A stretch of DNA of 64,000 nt. Origin: Artemisia argyi (lineage: Eukaryota > Streptophyta > Magnoliopsida > Asterales > Asteraceae). The translations under genes and the position numbers were made by a program. Every line of letters begins with the position of its first letter. Position 1 is the first letter of the stretch. The notes under the pieces are model-generated. The model was not told the origin of the DNA, ran no database searches, and worked only from the letters and a program-made list of their open reading frames with translations. Location: positions 83,974,259-84,038,258 of the forward strand of contig CM060680.1 in the NCBI GenBank assembly GCA_030686995.1, written 5' to 3'. Shown here one piece after another: positions 1 to 11,692 of the stretch.

Positions 1-1059
1 TGTAGATCATGGATTAGATTCAAAGATCTAATAAGACAAGTTCCCCATCATGGCATCGAGCTTTGGCTTCTTGTCCAAATCTTCTATGACAACGTCTCCC
101 AAAACGACAAGAACGGAATCAATAATTCGATAAAAGGGAAAATAGCCAATCTAAGCGCCGAGGAAGGGTGGAAAAGGATTGAGGAATATGCTCAAGACCA
201 GGACGATACCTGGGATGAACCTGATTCGACTGTGAGTATATCCGAAATCGTACAAACACTCTCGCCTAAGAATCGGCTGAGAAAGCTTCACGAGAAGGTA
301 TCATACCTAGCAGGGTCATGAACAGCTAAACGACTATCAAACCCATACTTGATTTGCGACCACTGTAGGGGCCCGCATAAAGTAGAAGAATGCGGGGGAG
401 AAACCACTACTGAACATGCGTACTTGTCAAGCCATGACATCTTCGATGATCCTTCCCTTTTGACTTTTTACCAAAATGATGATTTTACCCCTTGGGGAAA
501 TCTTATAAGAAAAGAGGGGGGAGAGAAAGGTCCTGACTTCAAAATCAGAAGCACTTTTGAGGATGATCTTGGACACTTCACTCATGAAAAAGGCTTACAA
601 TTGAAAGGGCTTGACGAGCTCATCACTGAACAACAAAATGACATAGAAAAATGGTTCCTAGAACTTAATGCTACCCTTGATGGCCATAACAAGCCCCAAG
701 TAAGCCAAAAAGACCCCCTGCTCACTATTACTACTCTAGCCGGAACAACAACCAATGATCCTCCTTATCCGAGCCAACACCCCATCGCCGTTGAGCCAAA
801 TATTCCTCACAGGGAAGAAGGTAATGTGAGCGATGAGACTCCCGAGCAGCCCCCTCAGATGACTTCCTCTCCACCTACTCCACCCAACCAACCTGTGAAA
901 GTCCCATTTCCGTGCCGCCTCAAGAATCAAAAGATTGAGAATGATAACAAAAGATTCTTGTCATATTTAAAGGATTCAGTGGTCACCATACCCCTCCTTG
1001 ATGCATGCTACCATATGCCCAAATATAGCACATACTTCAAGAGATTACTTGCCAACTAA
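1..1059 (+). pseudogene. gag: Athila Gag, C-terminal half (element A)
   Basis: Frame 1 is open from the first base as the end of a retrotransposon Gag domain (RFKDLIRQVPHHGIE, the same motif as in elements D and G at 37357 and 51682). A TGA at 319-321 interrupts it; neighbouring codons suggest a former CGA. Beyond it lies a zinc knuckle CDHCRGPHKVEEC (C-X2-C-X3-H-X4-C, the Athila spacing) near 355-393, then an acidic and proline-rich linker. The frame ends with TAA at 1057-1059, probably a mutated Lys codon, and another in-frame TAG follows at about 1069. Gag would form the particle and bind RNA. The open part from 349 begins with TTG, so it is not a separate gene. Confidence 0.85.
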
Positions 1060-2116
1060 AAAAGACTTTAGGGTCTTGTGACTCTAGGAGAAGAATGTTC
1101 GGTGGTGACCCAACGAGGACTACCGAAAAAGGTAGACGACTCGGGTAGTTTCACCTTGCCCTGTTCCATAGGATCTCTATCAGTGAAGAATGCTCTAGCT
1201 GATTTAGGGGCAACCATCAACCTCATGCCCTACTTCATGTTCCTCAAACTAGGGTATTCCGGATTGAAACCAACCCGTATGAACATCCAACTAGCTGATA
1301 GATCAGTCAAATACCCCTTGGGGATCTGCGAGAACATGCTAGTTAAAGTAGGGAAGTTCAAATTTTTGGTTGACTTTGTACTCTTAGAAATGGAGGAGGA
1401 TGACCTAGTGCCCATCATCTTAGGGAGACCATTTCTTGCCACCGCTCGTGCCGCCATTGATGTTCATGACGGAAAGTTAACCCTACAAGTAGGAGCCGAC
1501 AACTTAACCTTTGATATTAAGGATACAATGAACCTTTCTCTCGAAGCAGCTAACCGGCTATATTTCATCGGAGAGGTCGATGAATTAACCGATGTCATTG
1601 ACAAGTGTGTTGATGAACAAATCGAAGAAGGTTGGTTGCTGGATGAGGCTTTCCTAACCGTGATTGAGACGGAGAAAATAGAGGGTGTTAGCGCAGTCTC
1701 TTTCTATCCCGGATGAGAAGTCACTGAACCACTCGAGTTACGTAAACCCGAAAACAAACTTAAACCCTTCGTCATCAAACCACCCAAGTTAGAACTCAAG
1801 GAACTCCCAAACCATTTAGAATATGCTTTCCTCAAGGGAAAAGATCAACTTCCAGTAATCATAAATTCTTCCCATGAAGATGGACAAAAAGATAAACTCC
1901 TTGGAGTTTTAAAGAAATATAAGGGAGTCATTGCATGGAGTTTAGCTGATATTAAGGGGATCAACTCGACCTTCTGCACGCATAAAATACTTATGGAAGA
2001 GGATTATAAACCAGCCGTGCAACCCCAGAAGCGAGTAAATCCCAACATCAAGGAGGTTGTGAAAAAAGAAGTCATCAAACTCTTGGATGCAGGGCTAATC
2101 TACCCAATTTCAGATA
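1060..2116 (+). pseudogene. pol: Athila protease and start of reverse transcriptase (element A)
   Basis: Same frame as gag. The aspartic protease fold is clear: LPCSIGSLSVKNALADLGAT with the active site D-L-G-A near 1200, INLMPY after it, and ILGRPFLATARA (the flap/second hydrophobic motif) near 1420-1450. A TGA at 1714-1716 breaks the frame. Downstream, the protease-RT connection and first RT helix are readable (KKEVIKLLDAGLIYPISD). The protein then stops at the insertion point of element B, and RT resumes at 19036 with DSPWVSPVHVVPKKGG. The GTG at 1078 is not a real start. Confidence 0.88.
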
Positions 2117-2914
2117 TGTGGAAAACTAGAGGGGGGGTTGAATAGTTTTACGTCAATTTTTATTTCAAAACTTTGTTTTCAAAATCTTCAATACAAGATT
2201 TGTTGGAAAAATATACTCAATCTAAATGATCAATTTCACTTGTCTATGTGTATGTATATATTGTATCTTTTTAGGTTATTTATAAAAACTTTATTTTGTG
2301 AATGAACATTTTGTTTGAACTTTGTGTGAAATCAATTTTAGCACAATATCACAAGCTACAACTAGATGCAAATGTTTATGAGTATGTAAACAATAAAGAT
2401 GTAAATAAGAGAATGAACAAGAGATGGAAAGATCAAACCAAGACACAGCGGATTTATAGTGGTTCGGCTACAAGGTCTCCTTCCTTGCCCTACTCCACTC
2501 CTCGAGTCTCCTACTCGAGAGTTTTCTTCACTAACACAATGAGCTCCCTTTTGGCGGAGAAACCTTACACAACTTTTGCTTACACCGATTAACGACACTA
2601 AGCTAGATGTCGAGTTCTAATAGTTGCTAGAACCAATCTCACACCACTAGTCACTACACACCACCTTCACGACTTATACATGCCACTACTACTACACTAC
2701 TTCTCACACCTTCTCTACTTCTTCTTCACAACACAACTATTTCTTCACTACTTCTATTCACGACTACTAACCCACCTAGACCTATCTATTACACCCCTGC
2801 TACACCTTTACAAATAATTTACACAACAACTAACAATATACACAACTCTTCAATACTTCTAAACAAGATGTTGGATAAGTATTCTTCTCTTGCACTTTAA
2901 ATGAGGATGGATAG
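2117..2914 (-). repeat. Element B 3' LTR, distal part (R/U5 side)
   Basis: The segment matches 17640-18435 of the right LTR almost base for base (start TGTGGAAAACTAGA, then a shared GGATTTATAGTGGTTCGGCT block and short repeats of CTACTTCTTCACAAC type). It is interrupted at 2914 by element C inside GATAG. The 96-codon open frames at 2302-2592 and 17826-18116 are the same LTR sequence and are not considered genes. Confidence 0.9.
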
Positions 2915-3658
2915 TGTTGGGAATTAAATAATCAAAAGAATCAGCATAAAGGTTTAAGGAAATACATCAAGTATGTTTCTGCTGATTAAGCACAAAGCAC
3001 GTTTCCATTGATGGATTCTGCTAAAGAACGTTTTCTACTGAAGGTGTTTCTAGTGATGGATTCTGTTGATACTACTATGACTCATACAACAGTTGTGTAG
3101 ATAAGTACGACTTATTCTACTGATACGTATACAAGATAATATCTTTTTTGTAGTCATCAAATTGAACACTCCAAGTGAGTTGTAATCCTAGATACATGTT
3201 GTATCTTAATGACTAACATGATAAGTCATCATCTAGCTAGAATGAAGATAAGTCATAAGCTAGTGATTAGATAAGACATATAGATTGTAAAAGATCTTTT
3301 CCTTGGACTATAAAAGGAAGATCCTAGATATGTCTTATATATACAAGTGTGATAGCGATATATGTGAGTAGAGATATACATAAAACATTAGAACAAAACA
3401 TAAGATTCAAGGTCTTTGTAACCCTAGTGATAGTGAAGATCACTCGTATTATTTTGAATAATATTGAATCATTTGGTGAAATACTTTCATTGTTCTTTGT
3501 TAAATAAACACAAGCATCACAGTTCCATTTCCAATAAACATTCTAAGAGTGGTTAAGTAGATTCCGCATACTTAAGCATATTCACTCAAAGTATCATATT
3601 TACACATTACAAAGGTCCAACACCTCATAGTGTGTGATCAAATCAAGTGATCCTCTCA
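2915..3658 (+). repeat. Element C 5' LTR
   Basis: Direct copy of 10944-11687. It holds the element promoter (TATA at 3309) and, near its start, GTTTCTGCTGAT at 2975-2986, a motif that recurs inside the coding region. The LTR ends at TCTCA and is followed by GT and the primer binding site. Confidence 0.95.
3309..3315 (+). promoter_or_regulatory. TATA box of element C LTR
   Basis: TATAAAA within GGACTATAAAAGGAAG, about 395 bp into the LTR. The same motif is at 11338-11344 in the 3' LTR. It would place the transcription start near 3340; inference from motif and position only. Confidence 0.65.
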
Positions 3659-3660
3659 GT

Positions 3661-3672
3661 TGGTATCAGAGC
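3661..3672 (+). other. Primer binding site, initiator Met tRNA type (element C)
   Basis: TGGTATCAGAGC lies 2 bases after the 5' LTR. This is the standard copia primer site complementary to the 3' end of initiator methionine tRNA. Confidence 0.92.
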
Positions 3673-3705
3673 TTCTAGGTTGATATCTTTGATTTAGAAG
3701 AAGAA

Positions 3706-6057
3706 ATGGATACAGAATCTATTCAAACAAATGTTGCTGCAAAGTTACCAGTTCTCAAACAGAATGAGTTTGAATTGTGGAGGTTAAGGATAGAACAGTT
3801 TTTCCAGGTGCAGGATTACACTCTCTAGGAAATCAATGAAGATGGAAACTCTTTCAAACCCACAACCACTTCATCAACAGTTAAAGGAAGGGAAATTACA
3901 GTTGTTAAAACTATCCCTTCAACTGCTGAAGAAAGAATAAACAAGAAGAATGACCTCAAGGCTAGAAGTATGCTAATGATGACCATTCCAAATGATCAAC
4001 TTATAAACTTCAGCAAATTCAAAGATGCCAAGTCATTATTTAAAGCAATTATTGCAAGATATGGAGGGAATGAAGCCACCAAGAAGACCTAGAAAACCCT
4101 TCTCAAGCAGCAGTTTGAAAACTACTCATCAACCATTAATGAATCTCTTGACCATGTGTTTACAAGGCTACAGAAAATTGTGAGTCAACTTGCTGTTCTT
4201 GGGGTTGACATACCTCAAGAAGATTTAAACTCAAAATTTCTGAGAAGCTTACCAGAAGAGTGTGCTATGCATGTTGTTGTCTGGAAGAATAAACCAGACA
4301 TAGACATTTTGGATCTTATGGATTTGTATAGCAACTTTAAAATTGTGGAACAAGAAGTAAAGAAAACTGGTGTCTCTAGTTCATATACTGGGAACATGGC
4401 TTTTATGTTATCTCCTAGTATCTCAAACCCAGTTAAAGATGAAAAGGTTGATAATGGAATTGGTGCTGCTGGTTCATCAAGCAGTACCTTTGGTATATTG
4501 AATGAAAAGGCTTGTTGTGCCTTTTTCACAAGTCAGAATGATGGGTCCATGCTCACTCATGAAGATCTTCTAGAAATAAATGATGATGATTTAGAAGAGA
4601 TGGACCTAAAATGGCAAATTTCGCTTCTTAGCATGAGGGCTAAGAAATTCTATCAGAGGACGGGGAAGAAACTCACCATCAGCAGCAATGATACTGCTGG
4701 TTTTGACAAGTCAAAGATAGAATGCTATAACTGTCATATGTTGGGGCACTTCTTAAGAGAATGTAGAAGGCCAAGGCAGCAAGATAGCAAGAATAGAAGT
4801 TTTGGAAGCAAGTCCAAGATAGGGGAATCAACCAATCCAAAGGCTATGGTAGCTATTGATGGATTAGGATTTGATTGGAGCTTTACAGCTGATGAAGAAG
4901 AAGAAGCTTCTCCTCAGACAGCTCTTATGGCTTTCTCTACAGAGGTACAATCTGATAAAATTTGTTCACAAAATTGTTCTGCTCTTAAAATTTTAGAAAC
5001 CTTAACCAAACGTTATGAGAATCAAAGGACAGAGTTAATTGATACAGCTCATAGCTTAACTAATCATAAAAGAGGTATAGCTACTCTAGAGGAACAAGTC
5101 ATACACTTTCGAACAAATGAATCTACCTTTACTGATGTCAAAATTCTTCTTGAAAGAGAAATAATGTTTAAAGATAATGACATTAGTAACTTGAAAGCAG
5201 AAGTAGATAGGCTTAGTAAGGCTAAAGAAAACATTCAGATGAGTGTAGAAACACTAGATTATGCATCTAAGGGTGTAACCAACTTAATTGAATATCAAGT
5301 AATTAATAAAGCTAAGTCTGGTGTTGGATACAAATTTGTTCCTCCACCATATAGAGGTATTCCTTCACCCCCAGGAATTGACCTAGAACACACAGGATTA
5401 CCTGAATTTCAACTACCTGAATTCAAATATGGAGTTCAACCAAAGACTAATGTAGTTGATAATGAACCTTTGAAAGAAAGTGAAAGTTTAAGTAAAACTT
5501 CACTTCCTAAGGACAAGGTGTGTTCTTGTAGAAAGTCAGATGGTCCAATCATTGAGGACTCAACATCTGATGATAAAAAGTTTAAACATGTTATGTCTAA
5601 ACCTGAAGTGGTTAAGAAAGCTAGAACAAGTGTTTCTAAGATAGTCAATCATAGTACTGATAAGCCTAAAAACAATGTTAAACATGTTAGGCAACTAGTA
5701 AGATATTGTGAACAATATAGAACCATAAACAAGCCCAGAGGCAACCAAAGGAATTGGTATAGTCTCAAGTCTCTCCAACAAAGAGATGACTTTGTCTTAA
5801 ATAACAAAGCTTGTTACACATGTGGTAATTTTGACCATCTTGCAGCTTTCTGTAATCAATGGGTATATGGGTATACAAATAATAGGGTGAAACTAAAAAG
5901 GCAAACACCTAAAAGTCACTCTAATTTTACTAGAACAAAACCCAAAATAGTTTCAGTTCCTACTGATAGGAAAATGGTTTCTGCTGATAGACCATATCTG
6001 ACTGTTTACCCAAAAACAATAGTTAAAAGTGCTAAAACAACTTCAAATATGCATTAA
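3706..6057 (+). pseudogene. gag: Copia Gag with zinc knuckles and coiled coil (element C)
   Basis: The ATG at 3706 is the first after the PBS and opens a frame of about 783 codons. The N-terminal part is the copia Gag domain (UBN2/DUF4219 type; NEFELWRLRIEQFF). Two TAG stops lie at 3826-3828 (an expected Trp) and 4090-4092 (an expected Gln); both fit C-to-T change by cytosine deamination. Two RNA-binding knuckles follow: CYNCHMLGHFLREC near 4723 and CYTCGNFDHLAAFC near 5815. Between them is an acidic, coiled-coil-like stretch (about residues 420-520), then Lys-rich sequence. This long Gag extension is typical of Sireviruses. It ends with TAA at 6055, after which Gag-like sequence continues in another frame. 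Confidence 0.9.
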
Positions 6058-6192
6058 ATGTTGTTAAAAGACCCATTCTAACTAAGGCAGTAGTCCAAAA
6101 ACAAGTTTGGAAACTAAAGGATACAACTGCAAAGCCATCAGTTTCTGCTGATAGCCAAACAGTTCATATCACTGCTAAGGGAAACAGGGCAA

Positions 6193-9100
6193 ATGTTGTT
6201 AAGGCCTCAGCATGTTGGATTCTTAAATCCAATGTTGCATCAACAAATCTCAAAAGATTACATTTCATTGATGCAAGAGGCGGATCCAAGTCAGAAATGG
6301 TTTGGATCCCAAAACAAAACTAATTCCTTTATTTTTGTGCAGGGACATTCATCAGCAGATACTGAAGATCAAGGATTCTCAGATAGTGGATGTTCAAGGC
6401 ACATGACAGGCAACAAGTCTTATCTCTCAAATTTTCAATCAGTAGATGGAGGCTATGTTACCTTTAGAGGAGGAATTGGAGGAAAAATTACTGGTAAAGG
6501 TACTATTAAAACCGGTAAACTAGATTTTGAAGATGTGTACTATGTGCAAGAGCTTAAGTATAATCTTTTTAGTGTCTCACAAATGTGCGACAAAAAGAAC
6601 AAAGTTCTCTTTACTGACACTGAATGTCTTGTATTTTCTTCTGATTTTAAGATGCCTGATGAAAGTCAAGCACTTCTTAGAATTCCAAGAAAAGGCAACA
6701 TGTACAGTGTTGATATGAAGAAAATTGTTCCAAAAGATTCTCTTACTTGTCTTATTGCTAAGGCCACATTGGATGAATCTATGAAATGGCATAGGAGGCT
6801 TGGTCATATTAACTTCAAAACCATAAATAAGATTGTCAAAGATGGTTTGGTAAGAGGTTTACCTCAAAAACGATTTGAAAATGATCAAACATGCATTGCT
6901 TTTCTTAAAGGCAAACAACATAAAGCCACTTGTAAGCCCAAAATTTTTAACTCTATCAATCAATCATTGTTTATGCTGCATATGGACTTATTTGGTCCTA
7001 CAAATGTTAGAAGTTTGTTGCATAAGAGATATTGTCTAGTTATTACTGATGACTTTAGTAGATTTACATGGGTATTCTTTTTAGGAACTAAGGATGAGAC
7101 TTCTAGCATCCTTAAGACTTTCATTACAGAGATAGAAAACCTAGTAAGCAAAAGAGTAAAAGTCATTAGATGTGATAATGGGACAGAATTTAAAAATAGA
7201 GTTATGGATGATTTCTGCAAAGAAAAAGGTATTAAAAGAGAATTTAGTGTTGCAAGAACTCCACAACAGAATGGAGTTGCTGAAAGGAAAAATAGAACAC
7301 TAATAGAAGCTGCTAGAACTATGTTAGCTGACTCTAAGTTGCCTATAACTTTTTGGGCAGAAGCAGTCAACACTGCTTGCTATGTGCAAAATAGAGTTTT
7401 AGTTGTAAAACCTCACAATAAGACATCATATGAACTTTTTAGAGGAAGAACTCCTGAAATAGGATTTCTTAGACCTTTTGGATGTCATGTGTCAATTCTT
7501 AATACCTTAGACTATCTTGGAAAGTTTGATGGTAAAGCAGATGAAGGATTCTTAGTTGGATACTCTATCAATAGCAAAGCATTCAGAGTATACAACATGA
7601 GAACTAGAAGAGTAGAGGAAAATCTACATGTGAAATTTTTGGAAAATAAAACCAATGTAGAAGGTCAAGGTCCCAAATGGCTATTTGATCTTGAAACTCT
7701 ATCCAAATCAATGAATTATGTGCCTTTTGTTGCAGAAACTAATGAATTTTCAGGTTCACAAACTGCTGATGCAACAAATGGAGAAGGATTAGAGAAGGAG
7801 ACAGATCAAGATTATGTGATGATGCCAATATGGACAAATTCAAGTGTGGATTCAACTTCAATAAATGGTGAATCTTCTTCTGGAAGATCTAAAGAAGATG
7901 TTGAAGATGAATGCAAGAAAGATAGAACAAAGGAACAAGATTTTCAAGTCAGAAGTAACACTGTTGTTTCTGCTGATAAGCAAATCGTTCCCGCTGATGA
8001 GCAAAATGTTTCTGCTGATGATCCATCAGAAGAAACACAAGCAAATCTCTCAGAAAATGAGGTGGATTTCAACAACCTTCCACCTATTTATCAAGTTCTT
8101 TCTACTCCACACTCAAGGATTCACAAAGTTCACTCCCTGGACAATGTGATTGGAGATGTACAATCAGGAGTGAAGACAAGACAACAATTGATGTCGTCAG
8201 ATCAACAAGGGCTTCTTGATGCCCTTTATGCTTCAAAACAGCATGAGTTTTCAAACTCTTGCTTATTTGTATGTTTTCTCTCACAAGATGAACCAAAGAA
8301 TATTCATAAAGCCCTAGAGAAATCAAGCTGGTTGGAGGCTATACAAGAGGAGCTTCTTCAGTTTAAGATTCAAAAGGTATGGGTGCTAGTTGATTTACCA
8401 AGTGGTGTAAGAGTAATTGGCACTAGATGGGTTTATAGGAATAAAAGGGATGAAAGGGGCTTAGTGATAAGAAATAAAGCTAGATTAGTAGCTCAAGGGT
8501 ACACACAAGAAGAAGGGATAGACTATGAAGAAGTTTTTGCTCCAGTAGCAAGGATTGAAGCCATTAGACTCTTTTTGGCTTATGCTTCATTTATGGGATT
8601 CACAGTTTATCAAATGGATGTCAAGAGTGCTTTCTTATATGGTACTATTGAAGGGGAGGTATATGTCTCACAACCTCCTAGTTTTGTTGATCCTGACCAT
8701 CCAGATAAAGTGTACAAGGTTGTTAAAGCTCTATATGGCCTACATCAGGCACCAAGAGCTTGGTATGAAACACTGGCTTCCTACTTAATTTCAAATGGAT
8801 TTCAAAGAGGCAAGATTGATCAGACACTTTTCACCAAGAAGCATAAGAAGGATCTTTTGCTAGTTCAAGTATATGTAGATGATATCATCTTTGGATCTAC
8901 AAGGAAGGAGATGTGTCTGGAGTTTGAGAAGCTTATGCACAATAAGTTTCAGATGAGTTCCATGGGGGAACTTACATTCTTTTTGGGTCTGCAGGTTAAA
9001 CAATCAAGAGAAGGAATCTTTATCAGTCAAGACAAATATGTTGTAGAGATTCTTAGAAAGTTTCAATTTGCTGATTCCAAAACAGCAAGCACTCCAATGG

Positions 9101-9738
9101 ACCCTAAGAAGCCACTTCTTAAAGATGTAGAAGGAACTAATGTGGATGTACACATATACAGATCTATGATAGGTTCTTTGATGTATCTCACATCATCAAG
9201 ACCTGATATCATGTTTTCTGTTTGTGCTTGTGCAAGATATCAAGTAACTCCTAAGGTTTCTCATTTAACAGCAGTCAAGAGAATTTTTAGATATCTCAAG
9301 GGTCAACCTAGGTTGGGTCTGTGGTATTCTAAGGAGTCATATTTTGACTTGGTAGCATACTCAGATAGTGATTATGCTGGTGCTAGCTTGGACAGAAAGT
9401 CAACAATTGGAGGATGTCAATTCCTTGGGTGTAGACTTATCTCATGGCAGTGTAAGAAGCAGACAATGGTGGCTACTTCAACAACTAAAGCTGAATATGT
9501 AGCTGCTGCAAATTGTTGTGGTCAATTCCTATGGCTTCAAAACCAACTTCTTGACTATGGGTACAATTTCTTACATACCATTATTCATATTGATAATAGT
9601 AGTACAATTTTCATTATTAAAAATCCAGTGCAACATTCTAAAACAAAACACATTGAAATAAGACATCATTTTATTAGAGACTGCAATGAAAAGAGGCTAT
9701 TTCAAGTGAAATCTATGATCATTGTTGCTGAATGCTGA
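6193..9738 (+). pseudogene. pol: Copia Pol: protease, integrase, RT, RNase H (element C)
   Basis: The 1181-codon frame contains, in order: protease [10 protein letters not shown] (about 6382), pre-integrase WHRRLGH, integrase with [16 protein letters not shown] and [13 protein letters not shown] (the D, D and E residues present), RT with [11 protein letters not shown] and the YVDD box (about 8871), and RNase H with YSDSDYAG and IDNSS. Oddities: the zinc-binding HHCC reads [11 protein letters not shown], so the final Cys is Phe. The TEAEY helix of RNase H reads TKAEY. The C-terminus diverges to a stop near 9736, losing the usual last 20 or so residues. Between 6056 and about 6320 the Gag/Pol linker is in frame 2 and overlaps the pol frame. 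A linker rich in VSAD-type repeats lies near 7966-8020. Confidence 0.93.
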
Positions 9739-10943
9739 TCATTGCTGCTGATATAATAGGTTCATGATAGAAAGAGTTTGGGATTTCAAAACTCCTTAAA
9801 ACTTCTTTCTTGGAACCTGATTATGATGTTTCACATTGAATTGATAAATTAGTTGATCAGTTGATAACTAATACAACTCACTTTCTATCATTTTATACTC
9901 TCAAGTATAATGTGACTAATCTACGGATATCTGATAGAAAGAACAGCGAGGAAAAGTGAATCTAACACTTGTGTTAGAGGTAACAAATGCCACGAGCTGG
10001 AAACCCTGTAAAGAAAGCCTTTTGAATAGGTTTATCTGTACACAGGCAGTTATTTATAACTGAAAATATTGGTTCTCACACAACCAGAGGTTGCTTTAAA
10101 CTGAAATTTTGATTAAGTATTAGTTACCACACTTAATCCCTTCAAAATGGTTGAAAGCAGCATGATTTTTATTCAGAAAATCATGTTCATACTGCTAAGT
10201 CAAATATTTCTTAAAAAGGATTTTCAAAGAGACTCAGAAAATCATCTAATGATGGATTATGAGTCAATGCTCAGTGATTCACCACTCATAGGAGGTTACA
10301 CACCTAGAAGTGATGAGGGCAGCATTTAAACTCTTAAGGAATTGATGGCTTCATGTACAAATTGTCTGAAAACATGGAAATTGCTAGATCAGATGATGGT
10401 TATATGATATGATTGTGAGAGATCTTCCAAACAGGGGAGGAAATTACTCAAGAGAGAAGTAAATCTCAGGGGAGGTTACAAAAAGCCCTTTAAAAGGAAG
10501 ATTATCCAAAGAAAAAGAAGGAAAAGATAAGAGCATACAAGATGATGACATGGTTTCTACTTATAAAGAACAAGAACATAGCTGATAGGAGAAAGTTCTA
10601 TCTAGATCAAAATATGAAAGGTTTCAATTTCAGTTCACTACGTTTGTTCATCACTTCCAAAGACATGTTGAAAGATGATTTCTACTTCTTGGAACAAGCA
10701 TCCAAGATACATAGCATCATTGTCTCTTATAATACTTCAAGTTGAATATTGCACCATCTTTTAGTCCAAGATTGGAGGAAAGAAAAGAAAGCAGATGAGT
10801 TACAGAGAAAGACATTCAATCACTCAAAAGAGAAGAAAGTTCAGATCACAGTCTGACAATGAAGTGTTTGAAAGATCTTCACAAAGTCCTCATTTAATTC
10901 AGAAAAACATGTTTGAATGTAATTCACATGTTTAGGGGAGGAT
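9739..10943 (+). other. Noncoding 3' region of element C with repeated polypurine tracts
   Basis: Between Pol and the 3' LTR I recognise no protein. Two frames of 60 and 67 codons (10147-10329, 10542-10745) match nothing I know. Polypurine AGGGGAGG occurs three times: 10433-10440, 10468-10475 and 10934-10942. The last directly abuts the 3' LTR and would prime plus-strand DNA synthesis. Multiplied polypurine tracts are a described Sirevirus trait. GCTGCTGAT-type motifs recur at 9720-9755. Confidence 0.75.
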
Positions 10944-11687
10944 TGTTGGAAATTAAATAATCAGAAGAATCAGCATAAAGGTTTAAGGAAATATATCAAG
11001 TATGTTTCTGCTGATAAAGCACAAAGCACGTTTCCACTGATGGATTCTACTGAAGAACGTTTTCTACTGAAGGTGTTTCTACTGATGGATTCTGCTGATA
11101 CTACTATGACTCATACAACAGCTGTGTAGATAAGTACGACTTCTTCTACTGATACGTATACAAGATAATATCTTTTATGTAGTCATCAAATTGAACACTC
11201 CAAGTGAGTTGTAATCCTAGATACATGTTGTATCTTAATGACTAACATGATAAGTCATCATCTAGCTAGAATGAAGATAAGTCATAAGCTAGTGATTAGA
11301 TAAGACATATAGATTGTAAAAGATCTTTTCCGTGGACTATAAAAGGAAGATCCTAGATATGTCTTATATATACAAGTGTGATAGCGATATATGTGAGTAG
11401 AGATATACATAAAACATTTGAACAAAACACAAGATTCAAGGTCTTTGTAACCCTAGTGATAGTGAAGATCACTCGTATTATTTTGAATAATATTGAATTG
11501 TTTGGTGAAATACTTTCATTGTTCTTTGTTAAATAAACACAAGCATCACAGTTCCATTTCCAATAAACATTCTAAGTGTGGTTAAGTAGATTCCGCATAC
11601 TTAATCATATTCACTCAAAGTATCATATTTACACATTACAAAGGTCCAACACCTCATAGTGTGTGATCAAATCAAGTGATCCTCTCA
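10944..11687 (+). repeat. Element C 3' LTR
   Basis: 744-bp direct copy of 2915-3658, TGTTGG to CTCTCA, followed by the duplicated target GATAG (11688-11692). TATA box at 11338-11344. About 19 base differences from the 5' LTR by eye. Confidence 0.95.
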
Positions 11688-11692
11688 GATAG

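Larger units (their letters stand above)
2915..11687 (+). mobile_element. Element C: full-length Sirevirus-type Ty1/copia retrotransposon
   Basis: LTRs of equal length (744 bp: 2915-3658 and 10944-11687) begin TGTTGG and end CTCTCA. The target duplication GATAG is seen at 2910-2914 and 11688-11692, inside the LTR of element B. Internal order: PBS, a long Gag with two zinc knuckles, protease, integrase, RT, RNase H, a 1.2-kb noncoding region and polypurine tracts. By eye the LTRs differ at about 19 of 744 positions, so this is a fairly recent insertion and younger than element B. Two TAG stops in gag, frame changes before pol and an early pol stop make it defective. The long Gag and repeated polypurine tracts suggest the Sirevirus (SIRE/Maximus) lineage. 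Confidence 0.93.

Noticed and set aside
1078..1716. Independent genes starting at 349 (TTG), 1078 (GTG), 28320 (GTG on the minus strand) or 37357 (TTG)
   Set aside because: Plant genes rarely use these starts; each is the open remainder of a larger interrupted gag or pol frame.
2302..2592. 96-codon ORF repeated at 2302-2592 and 17826-18116
   Set aside because: It is the same LTR of element B in its antisense direction, containing the LTR U5 region and no recognisable domain.
10147..10745. Two short ORFs after pol in element C as env-like genes
   Set aside because: 60 and 67 codons, no signal peptide or clear membrane segment, interrupted by noncoding sequence with polypurine tracts.
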